Both the position numbers and the translations under genes were made by a program. From Clostridia bacterium (GTDB lineage Bacteria; Bacillota; Clostridia; Oscillospirales; Acutalibacteraceae): a stretch of 64,000 nt of DNA. This document shows positions 1-7,356 of this stretch, piece by piece (positions within the stretch are counted from its first letter, which is position 1; every line of letters starts with the position of its first letter). The stretch is taken from assembly GCA_017399405.1 (NCBI GenBank), contig JAFQCT010000010.1, forward strand, positions 1-64,000. The letters are read 5' to 3'. The notes under the pieces are model-generated. The model was not told the origin of the DNA. It made no database searches and saw only the letters and a program-made list of their open reading frames with translations.

Positions 1-1
1 C

Positions 2-337
2 TTTAACAGCATTATGCTGAAGGATGAAAACGGTGATCCTGCTCCCGTGTATTCCGTGGCAAGCGGTTTGGATTATCCATCCTGCGGACCGGAGCACGCA
101 TTCCTGCACGACTTGGGCAGAGTAAAATATGATGTTGTTACTGACGACGAAACCATTGATGCATTCTTTGAGCTTTCCAGAATGGAGGGTATCATCCCGG
201 CTATTGAAAGTTCCCATGCCGTTGCTTACGGTATGAAGCTTGCAAAGACAATGGGTAAGGGATCTGTGCTTATCAACCTCTCCGGCAGAGGCGATAAGGA
301 TATGGACTATATCATTGAAAAATATGGTATTAGATAG
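2..337 (+). CDS. trpB: tryptophan synthase beta chain, C-terminal part (partial)
   Basis: The last 111 codons of TrpB, cut by the window edge. The beta subunit condenses indole with serine to tryptophan using pyridoxal phosphate, in the cytoplasm as part of the alpha2-beta2 complex. Family hallmarks are visible: [14 protein letters not shown], the [16 protein letters not shown] block and the glycine/serine-rich [11 protein letters not shown] near the C-terminus, which binds the PLP phosphate. The gene ends at a TAG stop and is followed at once by a strong terminator, so it is the last gene of its operon. It is probably the only clearly core-genome metabolic gene in the window. Confidence 0.95.
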   Translation, partial: FNSIMLKDENGDPAPVYSVASGLDYPSCGPEHAFLHDLGRVKYDVVTDDETIDAFFELSRMEGIIPAIESSHAVAYGMKLAKTMGKGSVLINLSGRGDKDMDYIIEKYGIR

Positions 338-357
338 TGTAAGAAACAAATAATTTC

Positions 358-393
358 AAAAGCCAAGATACAGTAATCGGTATCTTGGCTTTT
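358..393 (+). terminator. terminator of the trp operon
   Basis: A perfect 14-bp inverted repeat (358-371 and 380-393) with an 8-nt loop, starting with A4 and ending with T4. It lies 20 bp past the trpB stop and can work in both directions. Confidence 0.85.
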
Positions 394-495
394 CTAAATA
401 TGCGTTTTAATCGCCTGTATGCAGATATTATATCTCTTATTGTAGGATTATATATCTCGTTTAATGAGAGATGATATTTCTGTATAATATTATAA

Positions 496-810
496 ATAGA
501 CAAAATACAACAGGCAGTGAGCTTACACGGTGTTTTCACGCTTCCAAAGCCAACCTCAAAGCCGACAATGGCAATTGCTCTCAGCTGGCTTTCAAGTGCA
601 CGAGAAAAACTTAGAAAGACTGAAAAGAAAACACTATCCATTGAAGAAAAAATGAAAGAAATCCGTATCGTCAACCGAGCAAAATGGATACTTATCCGCG
701 AACTCAAGTTGGACGAACCGGAGGCACATCGTTACATAGAAAAACAGGCAATGGATCGTTGCGTATCCAAGAAGGTTGTTGCAGAAGAAATCATAAAAAC
801 ATACACATAA
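496..810 (+). pseudogene. headless ANTAR-domain response regulator remnant
   Basis: An open frame from 496 (stop codon at 493-495; GTG at 517) to TAA at 810. It matches the end of a receiver domain (GVFTLPKPTS, with the usual K-P pair) followed by a coiled-coil linker and a complete ANTAR domain (MKEIRIVNRAKWILI, EAHRYIEKQAMDR, VAEEIIKTY). ANTAR proteins bind paired RNA hexaloop hairpins to antiterminate transcription, often in nitrogen-assimilation operons. Full-length relatives are about 190 aa, so roughly the first 90 residues are missing, including the phosphorylated Asp. No ribosome site precedes the GTG. It is most likely a truncated relic at a rearrangement boundary, though the ANTAR domain itself is undamaged. 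Confidence 0.7.
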
Positions 811-818
811 TAGAAGTC

Positions 819-850
819 AGCACGGCTTACAGTTTTTTGAAAGTCGTGCT
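819..850 (+). terminator. weak terminator-like hairpin after the ANTAR remnant
   Basis: A ten-base stem (819-828 with 841-850, one G-U pair) around a T-rich loop. There is no clear T-run after it, so it may be a decayed terminator. Confidence 0.35.
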
Positions 851-869
851 ATTGCTATACAATAATTAA

Positions 870-1186
870 ATGCAATCTAACTTTTATCTGTTGGTACTAT
901 GAAAACAAATGCCGGCGGTGTAGCAACATCGGTTATCTCACAGCAGGTATATACTATGCTGTTGAAACTTCATTGGGCGATTACAATTTAACTCACCGTG
1001 CAAACAGTGCGGTGTTCAAGGCAACTGTAACTAAGGGTGGCACATATGACATTAGTACGGTCATAGACGAGCTTAGTACAGCAGGTGTTCCTTGACTGTA
1101 ACAATGAACTACATTGTATATTAGAAAGTGAAAGCTTCGTCGTCAGATTCAGATTCGCTGCAAAACTTATAATTGAATCCATGAAT
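870..1186 (+). other. gene-free stretch with a possible decayed coding fragment
   Basis: No convincing gene. One plus-strand frame stays open up to a TGA at 1096-1098 and reads YYAVETSLGDYNL, SAVFKATVTKGG and VIDELSTAGVP. This composition suggests the end of a secreted or surface protein, but there is no start codon with a ribosome site and I recognise no family. It is probably chromosomal debris beside the integrated module. Confidence 0.25.
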
Positions 1187-1187
1187 T

Positions 1188-1224
1188 AAAGGTGTTAGCC
1201 ATTGGCTAACACCTTTGTTTTTTG
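1188..1224 (+). terminator. strong intrinsic terminator
   Basis: A perfect 13-bp stem (1188-1200 and 1204-1216), 3-nt loop, followed by a T-rich tract. No intact gene ends just upstream, so it probably belonged to the lost gene whose debris lies at 870-1186. Confidence 0.8.
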
Positions 1225-1381
1225 TTCCCAATTGGTTAACGGTAAAATCATTACGCTAAAAACGATAAATAAACTACATAGGCGGTGTGATATGTTCGCA
1301 TATTATACCGGCTTTTTTGTTTTTTTAAGTGAGGAAATTATGTTTTTGAAAAATAATTCCGACCAAAATGTGTTTTTCTAC

Positions 1382-1550
1382 CCCTATACATATGAGAGGG
1401 ATTATTAATTTTCTGTAAACTTTAAAGATTTATGGTTGTCAAACGGTCAATTTCTTTCCTTATACATATGAGAGGGTTTTTATTTTCAAACAAAAATTCT
1501 CACAAAAATGGTTGTGAAATAACTCGAAAAATCCCTTATACATATGGGAA
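1382..1550 (+). repeat. three 76-bp-phased direct repeats upstream of the integration module
   Basis: The core TATACATATG occurs at 1385-1394, 1461-1470 and 1537-1546, exactly 76 bp apart each time, with flanking CC and GAGAGGG/GGGAA. A second match, ATGGTTGT at 1432 and 1508, keeps the same 76-bp period, so these are degenerate 76-bp tandem units. They lie just before an excisionase-like gene and a Rep-like gene. They could be iterons (replication origin) or arm-type binding sites for the integrase/excisionase. The periodicity is seen; the function is inferred. Confidence 0.7.
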
Positions 1551-1597
1551 GTATAAGCAATTATTATCAAACAAATTTTATTTAAGGAGTGATTTTT

Positions 1598-1807
1598 ATG
1601 AAAAAATCGAGCTACACAAACTATGAGGAGTTGCCATTATTCCTTAATGCAGAATTCATTTCTGAAATCCTAGGCATATCTATTTCATCAGCTTATGAGC
1701 TTATGCACGAAAAGGATTTCCCCACACTCAAGGTTGGCAATCGAATGGTTGTACCAAAAGAAAAGTTCAGAATGTGGGTCGAAAAGAATACAGGAGGTGG
1801 TTCGTAA
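1598..1807 (+). CDS. excisionase-family HTH DNA-binding protein
   Basis: A 69-aa protein with a single winged-helix/MerR-like HTH of the excisionase type. The pattern is ISEILGISISSAYELMHEK, a short linker, FPTLKVGNRMVVPKEKF, then a final W. Such proteins act as recombination directionality factors that bend attachment-site DNA and favour excision by tyrosine recombinases; some are repressors. The ATG at 1598 has AAGGAG 8 bp upstream, and an earlier in-frame GTG at 1589 lies inside that ribosome site. It is immediately followed (0 bp gap) by the Rep-like gene and shares the small integrative module with the integrase at 3063. Confidence 0.8.
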   Translation: MKKSSYTNYEELPLFLNAEFISEILGISISSAYELMHEKDFPTLKVGNRMVVPKEKFRMWVEKNTGGGS

Positions 1808-2209
1808 TTGCACAGAAACAGTAACTATTTTTTAGTGCCAAACGAGGTGTTTATTCTTGGTCTTGACCACGGTGAGTTGTCGGTTTATTTGTATCTTCTC
1901 TACTGCGAAGACAGAGCTACATATCAATGCCATCCAAGTTACAATACCATTGGTGAAGCTGTTGGAATGAGCAAAAAGACGGTGCAAAAGTATGTGCGAA
2001 GTCTTGAAAACAAGCATCTGATTAGTACAGAATATACCACCGTCACAACCAAGGATGGTCGAACACGAAATGGAAGTATGCTATACACAATCCTTCCCAT
2101 GAAAGATGCATTGCAGTATTATTATGAAACTAAGTTCCGTGAGATTGCAGATGAGAAACTAAGACGCAAGATTGAAGAAAAATTAAGGCGATTTAATATC
2201 GATTTGTGA
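1808..2209 (+). CDS. Rep-like helix-turn-helix protein of the integrative module
   Basis: A 133-aa basic protein starting at TTG, chosen because GGAGGT lies 8 bp upstream and there is no in-frame ATG. The N-terminal half resembles HTH_36/RepA_N-type winged helices of plasmid initiators: YFLVPNEVFILGLDHGELSVYLYLL, then the HTH core TIGEAVGMSKKTVQKYVRSL and ENKHLISTE. The C-terminus is charged and helical. Proteins of this type sit between the excisionase and integrase genes in many Clostridia integrative elements and may initiate replication of the excised circle. It is much shorter than autonomous plasmid initiators, so a regulatory role is also possible. The 76-bp repeats upstream are its likely DNA target. 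Confidence 0.65.
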   Translation: MHRNSNYFLVPNEVFILGLDHGELSVYLYLLYCEDRATYQCHPSYNTIGEAVGMSKKTVQKYVRSLENKHLISTEYTTVTTKDGRTRNGSMLYTILPMKDALQYYYETKFREIADEKLRRKIEEKLRRFNIDL

Positions 2210-2607
2210 GGCTTTTGGAGATAAATAAAAAACAATCCCAAACTGAGAGCAAAAACGATTTTAGGGGGATTTGTGAGGAAACGTGAAGAAACAAAACAAT
2301 AACTAAAAAGTTATTTTTAATTATTGAAAAAAGTATGAAAAAACTGTGCTTTCACCTCAAAATCGTCTGTCCGATTTTGTTGCAGGAAAAAGAGGAGGGG
2401 TTGCGAAGCAACCATTCCTCAATCACAACAGCCCGCAATGCGCACTGTTTCAAGGGACTTCGTACTTTCAAAAAATGGGTTGCAAATGGGACTAACAAAT
2501 CGCATTTTGACTGCAAAATCAACAAACCACGCTATTTAGCCATTTATAGCAGGGTTGCTGTTATGTTAAATGGTATTTTATGTAATGTTTAGGGTAAGAA
2601 AAAGTTC
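2210..2607 (+). other. gene-poor spacer between Rep-like gene and small orphan gene
   Basis: About 400 bp without a convincing gene. A frame at 2335-2592 starts at ATG but has no ribosome site, and its composition is unlike neighbouring proteins. The stretch at 2395-2530 has higher GC than its surroundings. I see no stable hairpin with a T-run. Confidence 0.4.
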
Positions 2608-2636
2608 TGGACTTCTCTCAATTCCTGTGATATTGT
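2608..2636 (+). promoter_or_regulatory. promoter of the small orphan gene (twin of the integrase promoter)
   Basis: A -35-like TGGACT (2608-2613), 17-bp spacer and extended -10 TGATATTGT (-10 hexamer 2631-2636). The flanks TCTGGACTTCT and TGTGTGTTG are repeated with the same spacing before the integrase gene. Confidence 0.6.
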
Positions 2637-2660
2637 GTGTTGAAGAAAGGAGATGATTAA

Positions 2661-2930
2661 ATGCCTGAAATTATTAAACAATACCCAAAAGCTCAACTTA
2701 TATCAGTTGAAAAACTTTCAGATATGGAATATCAAAAGTGGATGTGGAGAGAAATGTTTGGAGGATATATCGGCGCACTTAGTATATTAGAAAGCGAGAA
2801 TAAAAACCCTAACAAAAGGTATCTACATTTTAATAAATCAAAAGAATACCTAACAACAGGTTATGGAGAATATGAAATTAAAGATAATATCATAACTCAT
2901 ATAACACAAAACAGTAGATATGTATTTTAA
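2661..2930 (+). CDS. small orphan protein of the integrative module
   Basis: An 89-aa protein with AAGGAG 8 bp before the ATG and a dedicated promoter. It is rich in aromatic residues (YQKWMWREMFGGYIG) and predicted mixed alpha/beta, with no membrane segment and no motif I recognise. Its promoter matches the one before the integrase, which suggests shared control. It may be an accessory recombination or control factor of the element; that is inference from position only. Confidence 0.6.
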   Translation: MPEIIKQYPKAQLISVEKLSDMEYQKWMWREMFGGYIGALSILESENKNPNKRYLHFNKSKEYLTTGYGEYEIKDNIITHITQNSRYVF

Positions 2931-3000
2931 ATATTAAAGTAGTTGTGTAAAAAATACCACGCAATAAACAAAGAATGAAAAAGTAGTGTCAAAAAATGTC

Positions 3001-3029
3001 TGGACTTCTGCAAAATCTTATGGTAATGT
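3001..3029 (+). promoter_or_regulatory. integrase promoter
   Basis: TGGACT (3001-3006), 17-bp spacer and extended -10 TGGTAATGT (hexamer 3024-3029). It is near-identical in layout and flanking bases to the promoter at 2608-2636. Confidence 0.6.
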
Positions 3030-3062
3030 GTGTTGCTAACAAAGAGTATTGGAGTGAAAATT

Positions 3063-4280
3063 ATGTCCGAAAAGAAATTGTTAACAAATGGTAATGTGTT
3101 CAAGAGAACAGATGGTCGTTGGGGTGGAGTCGTGTGGTATATGGATGAAACTGGTGAGCGAAGAAGAAAAAGTTTCTCAGGTACAACCAAAGCCGAAGTC
3201 AATAAAAAGATGACCGAATATATAGCAAAGTTTGAAGAAGACTTGAAATCCTCGAACGAGAGCAATCAAACACTTAAAGAGAGTATGCAGACTTGGTTGG
3301 AAGTCTTCAAATATCCGTCTGTTGAGAGAACAACATACGATAGATTAGAATGCACAGCTAAGCATCATATATACACCGAAATTGGTGACAAGGTAGTATC
3401 CAGCATCAAAGCAGTTGATATTAAAAAGATACTCAACTCCCGGATGCAACAAGGATATGCATATACAACTATTAAGAAAATACACAGCCTTCTCAATGAG
3501 TATTTTAGGTATCTCACCGAGCAAGAAATCATAGATAAAAACCCAATGAGAAGTGCACCAATGATTAAAAGACATAACTTTATGTCCGCCCAAGGCAAAG
3601 AAAATCTTCCCACTAACGAAACCGTAACAGTGTTCACTGATGAGGAGATAGAAAAACTTGAAGAAGAATGTTTTAAAACTTGGGGAACAGGCAAAAGATT
3701 GTATCAGCAATCCGCCGCGTATATACTAATGCTCAATACAGGTATTCGCACAGGCGAAATGTTAGGATTACTCAATAGTGATATAGACCTTGACAACCGA
3801 GTAATGCACATACAACGAGGAGTGAAAGAAATTTATAAGAGAGATGGAACAACTGCTGAAACAGGACGAGAAATATCAATAGGTAAACTCAAGAGTGCAT
3901 CGAGCAAACGAGATGTACCACTCAATAACATAGCAATAGAAATGATAAAAGAACTTCGTAATGAATATTACTTCGGTGAGAATACACCACTTGTCTGTGA
4001 CGAGAATGGCAACTACACCCGACCAGTAAACTTCCGAAAGCGATTTTACAGGATACTGAAAGGTGCAAACATTGAAACCAAAGGACTTCATGCATTACGA
4101 CACACCTTCGCCACAAAACTTGTAAACGGCATAAAACAACCCGACGGAAGCATTAAATCGTTAACGCCTCGTCAGGTAGCAGACTTACTCGGACACTCAA
4201 CATCTGAAATCACCGAAAGATATTATGTCAAAAAAGATACAACATATCTTAACGGAATAACAGATGAGTTTGAGATGTGA
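3063..4280 (+). CDS. tyrosine recombinase (integrase) of an integrative element
   Basis: A 405-aa site-specific recombinase. The N-terminal arm-binding region (about 1-60) has the GRWGGVVWYMDETG and KSFSGTTKAEV pattern of AP2-like integrase domains. A SAM-like core-binding domain (about 65-170) follows. The catalytic domain (about 185-400) shows the Arg in TGIRTGEMLGL, the Lys in KSASSKRDVPL, HALRHTFATKL (H-x-x-R), LLGHSTSEITERYY (second His) and the nucleophilic Tyr in the ERYY pair. It is full length and looks active. ATG 3063 is preferred over an in-frame GTG at 3030 because GGAG lies 8 bp before it. It probably catalyses integration and excision of the module with the excisionase at 1598. 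Confidence 0.95.
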   Translation: MSEKKLLTNGNVFKRTDGRWGGVVWYMDETGERRRKSFSGTTKAEVNKKMTEYIAKFEEDLKSSNESNQTLKESMQTWLEVFKYPSVERTTYDRLECTAKHHIYTEIGDKVVSSIKAVDIKKILNSRMQQGYAYTTIKKIHSLLNEYFRYLTEQEIIDKNPMRSAPMIKRHNFMSAQGKENLPTNETVTVFTDEEIEKLEEECFKTWGTGKRLYQQSAAYILMLNTGIRTGEMLGLLNSDIDLDNRVMHIQRGVKEIYKRDGTTAETGREISIGKLKSASSKRDVPLNNIAIEMIKELRNEYYFGENTPLVCDENGNYTRPVNFRKRFYRILKGANIETKGLHALRHTFATKLVNGIKQPDGSIKSLTPRQVADLLGHSTSEITERYYVKKDTTYLNGITDEFEM

Positions 4281-4385
4281 GGAAAACAATTTAATTTGTG
4301 GATGAACGATTTTTTATGTAAGCATTACTTACTTCAACTTCAATTTTAATTTCATGTCGATCCTGTTCCATAAGCATTTCATGTG

Positions 4386-5081
4386 CTAGTCTAATATTTT
4401 ACCGTCAGTAGAAACTGTAACAACTCTCCACGGAATAAATTTACCACTTGTTTGTAGTGCTCTTTTTACGGCATTTTCAATTCCACCGCAACACGGAACT
4501 TCCATTCGTACAACAGTAACACTTTTTATGTTGTTATTTGCAATTATCGATGTCAGTTTATCTGCATAATCACCTTCATCAAGTTTAGGACAACCGATAA
4601 GTGTTACATGATTACGGATGAATTCATTATGAAAATTACCATAAGCGTATGCAGTGCAGTCTGCCGCAACCAAAAGATTTGCTCCATCAAAATATGGTGC
4701 ATTTACAGGCACAAGTTTAATCTGCACGGGCCATTGTGAAAGTTGACTTGTAGCAATTGTGGTTACGGGTACACTGCAAGGTTCACGATTGATAGACTTT
4801 GATTGAGTACCAGGACAACCACATGGAAGTGGAGTTGATGTCTTCCTTGCCTTTGATTCAAGAACTGCTGCTTCATTATAAGCAGGTGCTTCTCTTTCTT
4901 CAAATGTTATGGCATCAACAGGACAAGCAGGTAGACAATCACCAAGTCCGTCACAGTAATCTTCACGAGTAAGTTTGGCTTTACCGTTTATCATTTCAAT
5001 AGCACCTTCGTGACAAGCAGCAGCACAAGCACCACAACCATTGCATTTTTCTTCATCAATTTTTATTATTTTTCTAATCAT
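4386..5081 (-). CDS. dicluster 4Fe-4S ferredoxin-like protein
   Basis: 231 aa. The N-terminus holds two ferredoxin-type clusters: CNGCGACAAACHEGA (CX2CX2CX3C) and CDGLGDCLPACPVDA, the latter with an altered first spacing. Further conserved Cys occur at PLPCGCPGT, AADCTAY, IGCPKLDEGDY and VPCCGGIENAV, so more iron-sulfur ligands are likely. Such proteins often pair with Crp/Fnr regulators in anaerobic Firmicutes and take part in redox or nitrosative-stress electron transfer; the substrate is unknown. The start at 5081 has AAGGAG upstream; a longer frame would run into the neighbouring divergent gene. It is divergently transcribed from the regulator at 5176, with a palindromic operator between them. 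Confidence 0.85.
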   Translation of the reverse strand: MIRKIIKIDEEKCNGCGACAAACHEGAIEMINGKAKLTREDYCDGLGDCLPACPVDAITFEEREAPAYNEAAVLESKARKTSTPLPCGCPGTQSKSINREPCSVPVTTIATSQLSQWPVQIKLVPVNAPYFDGANLLVAADCTAYAYGNFHNEFIRNHVTLIGCPKLDEGDYADKLTSIIANNNIKSVTVVRMEVPCCGGIENAVKRALQTSGKFIPWRVVTVSTDGKILD

Positions 5082-5145
5082 ATATATATGACTCCTTATC
5101 TTGATTTTATTGGCATAATTATAATACAATAAATAAAACAAGTCC

Positions 5146-5159
5146 GTTGTATTTACAAC
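5146..5159. promoter_or_regulatory. Crp/Fnr-type operator between divergent genes
   Basis: The palindrome GTTGTA-TT-TACAAC lies in the 94-bp gap between the Fe-S gene and the Crp/Fnr gene, 17 bp before the latter's start. Its half-sites and spacing fit Crp/Fnr binding, suggesting autoregulation plus control of the Fe-S gene. Confidence 0.6.
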
Positions 5160-5175
5160 AGAAAGAAGATTCTTT

Positions 5176-5835
5176 ATGAAAAAATATATTTCAATTCTTA
5201 AACGAACCAGATTATTTGCAGGTGTTGGTGATAGTGAAATTGAATTACTGCTTCCTTGTCTTAGTGCAAGATTATGCACCTATAAAAAAGGTGAATATGT
5301 GTTGAGACAAGGTGAACATTTAAGTGATATAATTGTTTTAGTAGATGGTAATTTGCACATACAGAAAGATGATTATTGGGGAAACCGAAGTATCCTCGGT
5401 CAGATTTCTGTTGGAGAAATGTTCGGTGAAGCATATGTTACTCCTGAAAGTGGTGCTGTGCTTAATGATGTTGTAGCGTTAGAAGATAGTGTAGTTGTTT
5501 ATTTTGATGTAAAGAAAATCATTACTACTTGTTCTTCTGCATGCAGATTTCATGCTACTGTTGTCCAAAATATGTTTTTTGCAATATCTGAAAAGAATAG
5601 AAAACTTGTGCAGAAACTCGGTCATATGTCCAAGCGTTCCACACGAGAGAAACTGATTTCTTATTTGTCTGAAGAAGCAAAACGAAAGAAAAGTTCTAGT
5701 TTTACAATTCCGTTTAATCGTCAGCAACTTGCTGATTTTCTATCCGTTGACCGAAGTGCTATGTCAAATGAATTGTGTAAAATGCGAGACGAGGGACTTT
5801 TGGAGTTTCAGAAAAACAAATTTACATTACGATAA
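5176..5835 (+). CDS. Crp/Fnr-family transcriptional regulator
   Basis: 219 aa. An N-terminal cyclic-nucleotide-binding-like beta-roll (about 10-125) has YKKGEYVLRQGE, VLVDGNLHIQ and VGEMFGEAYV. After a dimerisation helix comes a C-terminal HTH_Crp domain (about 150-219) with FNRQQLADFLSVDRSAMSNE and LLEFQKNKF. There is no N-terminal Fnr cysteine cluster, so sensing is probably through a small ligand or heme. It is divergent from the iron-sulfur protein gene, and the palindrome at 5146-5159 is its likely site. A long hairpin terminator follows directly. Confidence 0.92.
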   Translation: MKKYISILKRTRLFAGVGDSEIELLLPCLSARLCTYKKGEYVLRQGEHLSDIIVLVDGNLHIQKDDYWGNRSILGQISVGEMFGEAYVTPESGAVLNDVVALEDSVVVYFDVKKIITTCSSACRFHATVVQNMFFAISEKNRKLVQKLGHMSKRSTREKLISYLSEEAKRKKSSSFTIPFNRQQLADFLSVDRSAMSNELCKMRDEGLLEFQKNKFTLR

Positions 5836-5869
5836 AGATTAGCCATCTCGTACCGAGATGGCTAATCTT
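5835..5869 (+). terminator. terminator of the Crp/Fnr regulator gene
   Basis: A 16-bp perfect stem (5835-5850 and 5854-5869) with a 3-nt loop starting at the stop codon. The T-run after it is poor, so the long stem must carry the function. Confidence 0.6.
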
Positions 5870-6036
5870 AACTATTTATCAAATCAAGTTTATTTTTTTT
5901 GATGCTATTTTGATGATGTAGTAGACGGAATGGTTCAGAACAGAAAAAATAATTGCGAAAAAATGCCAATTTTGACACACTTTTTGGCGCTCCAAACATC
6001 ACGAATTAACCCCGTGCCGACAATTGTAAACGACGA
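5870..6036. other. short gene-free spacer before tRNA-Trp terminator
   Basis: No gene or RNA signature seen. It marks the 3' flank of tRNA-Trp, where integrative elements often insert, but I could not find a duplicate of the tRNA 3' end. Confidence 0.4.
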
Positions 6037-6071
6037 AAAAAGCCTTGAAACCACGCAGTTTCAAGGCTTTT
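6037..6071 (-). terminator. terminator of tRNA-Trp
   Basis: Stem AAAAAGCCTTGAAAC (6037-6051) pairs with 6058-6071 around a 6-nt loop. It sits 5 bp after the encoded CCA on the minus strand and ends in a T-run in that direction. Confidence 0.85.
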
Positions 6072-6075
6072 AGTT

Positions 6076-6151
6076 TGGCAGGGGCAGAAGGATTCGAACC
6101 CTCGGCACGCGGTTTTGGAGACCGCTGCTCTACCAACTGAGCTATACCCCT
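6076..6151 (-). tRNA. tRNA-Trp (CCA)
   Basis: On the minus strand the sequence folds as a complete cloverleaf. The acceptor AGGGGTA pairs with TGCCCCT, the D-arm is GCTCAGTTGGTAGAGC, the anticodon stem-loop has CCA in the loop CTCCAAA, and the T-arm contains GGTTCGAATCC. The discriminator is G, followed by an encoded CCA (mature end 6079; CCA 6076-6078). It reads UGG as tryptophan. It has its own promoter at 6279-6308 and a terminator at 6037-6071. Confidence 0.96.
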
Positions 6152-6278
6152 GTATCAACGTTTCAGCGACCTGTGCGTTAAAAATGTACCAAATAATGTA
6201 CCAATTTTTACTGAAAAATCGCTGACTTCAATTGTGCTACAATTTGAAGGTAAGTATCCTCTCCAAATCGTTCGACTA

Positions 6279-6308
6279 ATTATAGCAGAAGCAAATGCGT
6301 TTTGTCAA
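6279..6308 (-). promoter_or_regulatory. promoter of tRNA-Trp
   Basis: On the minus strand TTGACA (6308-6303) and TATAAT (6284-6279) are separated by 18 bp, both perfect consensus hexamers. Transcription would start near 6270, giving a leader of about 120 nt before the tRNA 5' end. Confidence 0.8.
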
Positions 6309-6369
6309 CCTTAAAATTAAATTTTCTCTTGACGAAATGAAAAAGTTATGCTATGCAAAAATGCGAGTT

Positions 6370-6560
6370 ATCTATCATACTAATATTACCAAATTGACGA
6401 TTTGGTTTTTGCATGTGGGATTGTCTTTGCCTGCAGGGTTTTTCGATTTTTTCTCCTTGTGTGAATAACATCAAAGGCAATCCATATAACCTCCTTTCGA
6501 AAGAAAGACGAAAAATCTCTCGGGTTGCGTACTTACCGGGAGATTTTTTGTATATATAAA
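6370..6560 (+). repeat. noncoding element copy 1 (twin of 15565-15748)
   Basis: About 185 bp that align almost end to end with 15565-15748. It holds a first hairpin with T5 (6389-6410, stem CCAAAT/ATTTGG), a conserved middle (TAACCTCCTTTCGAAAGAAAG) and a second, 13-bp hairpin with T6 (6511-6549). The second hairpin differs in stem sequence between copies but still pairs, while its loop (GTTGC..TACTT) is conserved, so selection appears to act on RNA structure. It may be an attenuator or small RNA in front of short genes. No known riboswitch class was recognised. Confidence 0.65.
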
Positions 6561-6618
6561 CAAAATTCAATCATCTCTTTCATTCTTTAATTAAACGAGT
6601 GAAAGAGGTGATTTTTAT

Positions 6619-6816
6619 TTGAATATTTATGATATATTATATCCTCCATCAACCCAGTACAAAGGGTGGGTGCAAATTGCTACACTAAATAAAGACAAAC
6701 AAATGATTTCACTTGGGTACTATTACTTTGAACATTTAAAAGAAAAAGTAGAGAATGTCTGCATACCTTGTCTGGATTTTGTCGTAAGTACGAATAATTC
6801 CCTCGCACTTCTTTAG
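6619..6816 (+). CDS. small hypothetical protein after noncoding element 1
   Basis: 65 aa starting at TTG with AGAGGTG 8 bp upstream. There is no ATG alternative. The sequence (IYDILYPPSTQYKGWVQIATLNKD) is unfamiliar, has no signal peptide and contains two Cys (VENVCIPCLDF). It follows the repeated noncoding element, as the small gene at 15813 follows the other copy, though the two proteins are unrelated. A real gene is likely but not certain. Confidence 0.45.
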   Translation: MNIYDILYPPSTQYKGWVQIATLNKDKQMISLGYYYFEHLKEKVENVCIPCLDFVVSTNNSLALL

Positions 6817-7286
6817 TTTCTTCCTGGTGCATCTTCCAACTTTGAAATTCTTTGGTCTCATAAAACACCTCCTAAACATTGAAAAAATATTTCGCCAAAA
6901 AATCCCCCAAAATTCCCCCAAAAATATATTTTTGGGGGGAATACTATGTCGTAGCATTTTCTTTTTACTCTCTTCAGGGCAAAAATTTTTAGCGTGTGCA
7001 AGGTCATATTTTCTGTTACTTTTCCCGCTATTCAGGTTACTTTTTTCTCGAATTTTTTAAAATTTTTCTGGAATTTTTTCTTCAATTTTTCTTGAAACTT
7101 TCACAAAAGAAAACGCCTACAATCCACGCATTATAGACATTTGAAAGGGGAGTAAAGGGAGAACAACAGAAGAAAATAAAAGAAAGAACGAAATGCAGTA
7201 GAAGAGGCGTAGTAACGAGAAAAAATATATAAATATAGTTTTGGGAAATCTTTATTTAAAATAATAAAATATCTAACATAGTTTCG
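6817..7286. other. AT-rich gene-free stretch with a perfect 24-bp palindrome
   Basis: About 470 bp without a convincing gene. It contains the perfect palindrome C5A5TATAT5G5 at 6915-6938. A T-rich run (7010-7090) is followed by a purine-rich run (7140-7200). The palindrome could be a cruciform or a terminator for either strand. Confidence 0.5.
6915..6938. repeat. perfect 24-bp palindrome
   Basis: C5-A5-TATA-T5-G5 is exactly self-complementary. On the plus strand it follows the small gene 6619-6816, but no T-run comes after it, so a protein-binding or cruciform role is also possible. Confidence 0.6.
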
Positions 7287-7334
7287 TTGACAATTGCACT
7301 ACAATTGTATTATAATTTAACTTGTATAATTGTC
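7287..7334 (+). promoter_or_regulatory. promoter and candidate RHH operators of the TIR island
   Basis: TTGACA (7287-7292), 18-bp spacer, TATAAT (7311-7316). Three copies of an ACAATTG-type half-site (7290, 7301 and, inverted, about 7327-7333) overlap and follow the promoter. This fits autorepression by the ribbon-helix-helix protein encoded just downstream. Confidence 0.7.
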
Positions 7335-7356
7335 GAATAATGAAGGAGTGTGTCGT

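Noticed and set aside
1382-1550. CRISPR array
   Set aside because: Only three short repeats, spacers partly related to each other, and no cas genes.
1202-1626. Two 64-68-codon frames over the repeat region
   Set aside because: They overlap the 76-bp repeats and a terminator and lack ribosome sites.
2335-2592. 85-codon plus-strand frame after the Rep-like gene
   Set aside because: No ribosome site, odd composition and no recognisable pattern; treated as spacer.
6076-6151. tRNA-Trp 3' end as attachment site of the integrase at 3063
   Set aside because: I found no duplicated tRNA 3' segment on either side of the integrase module.
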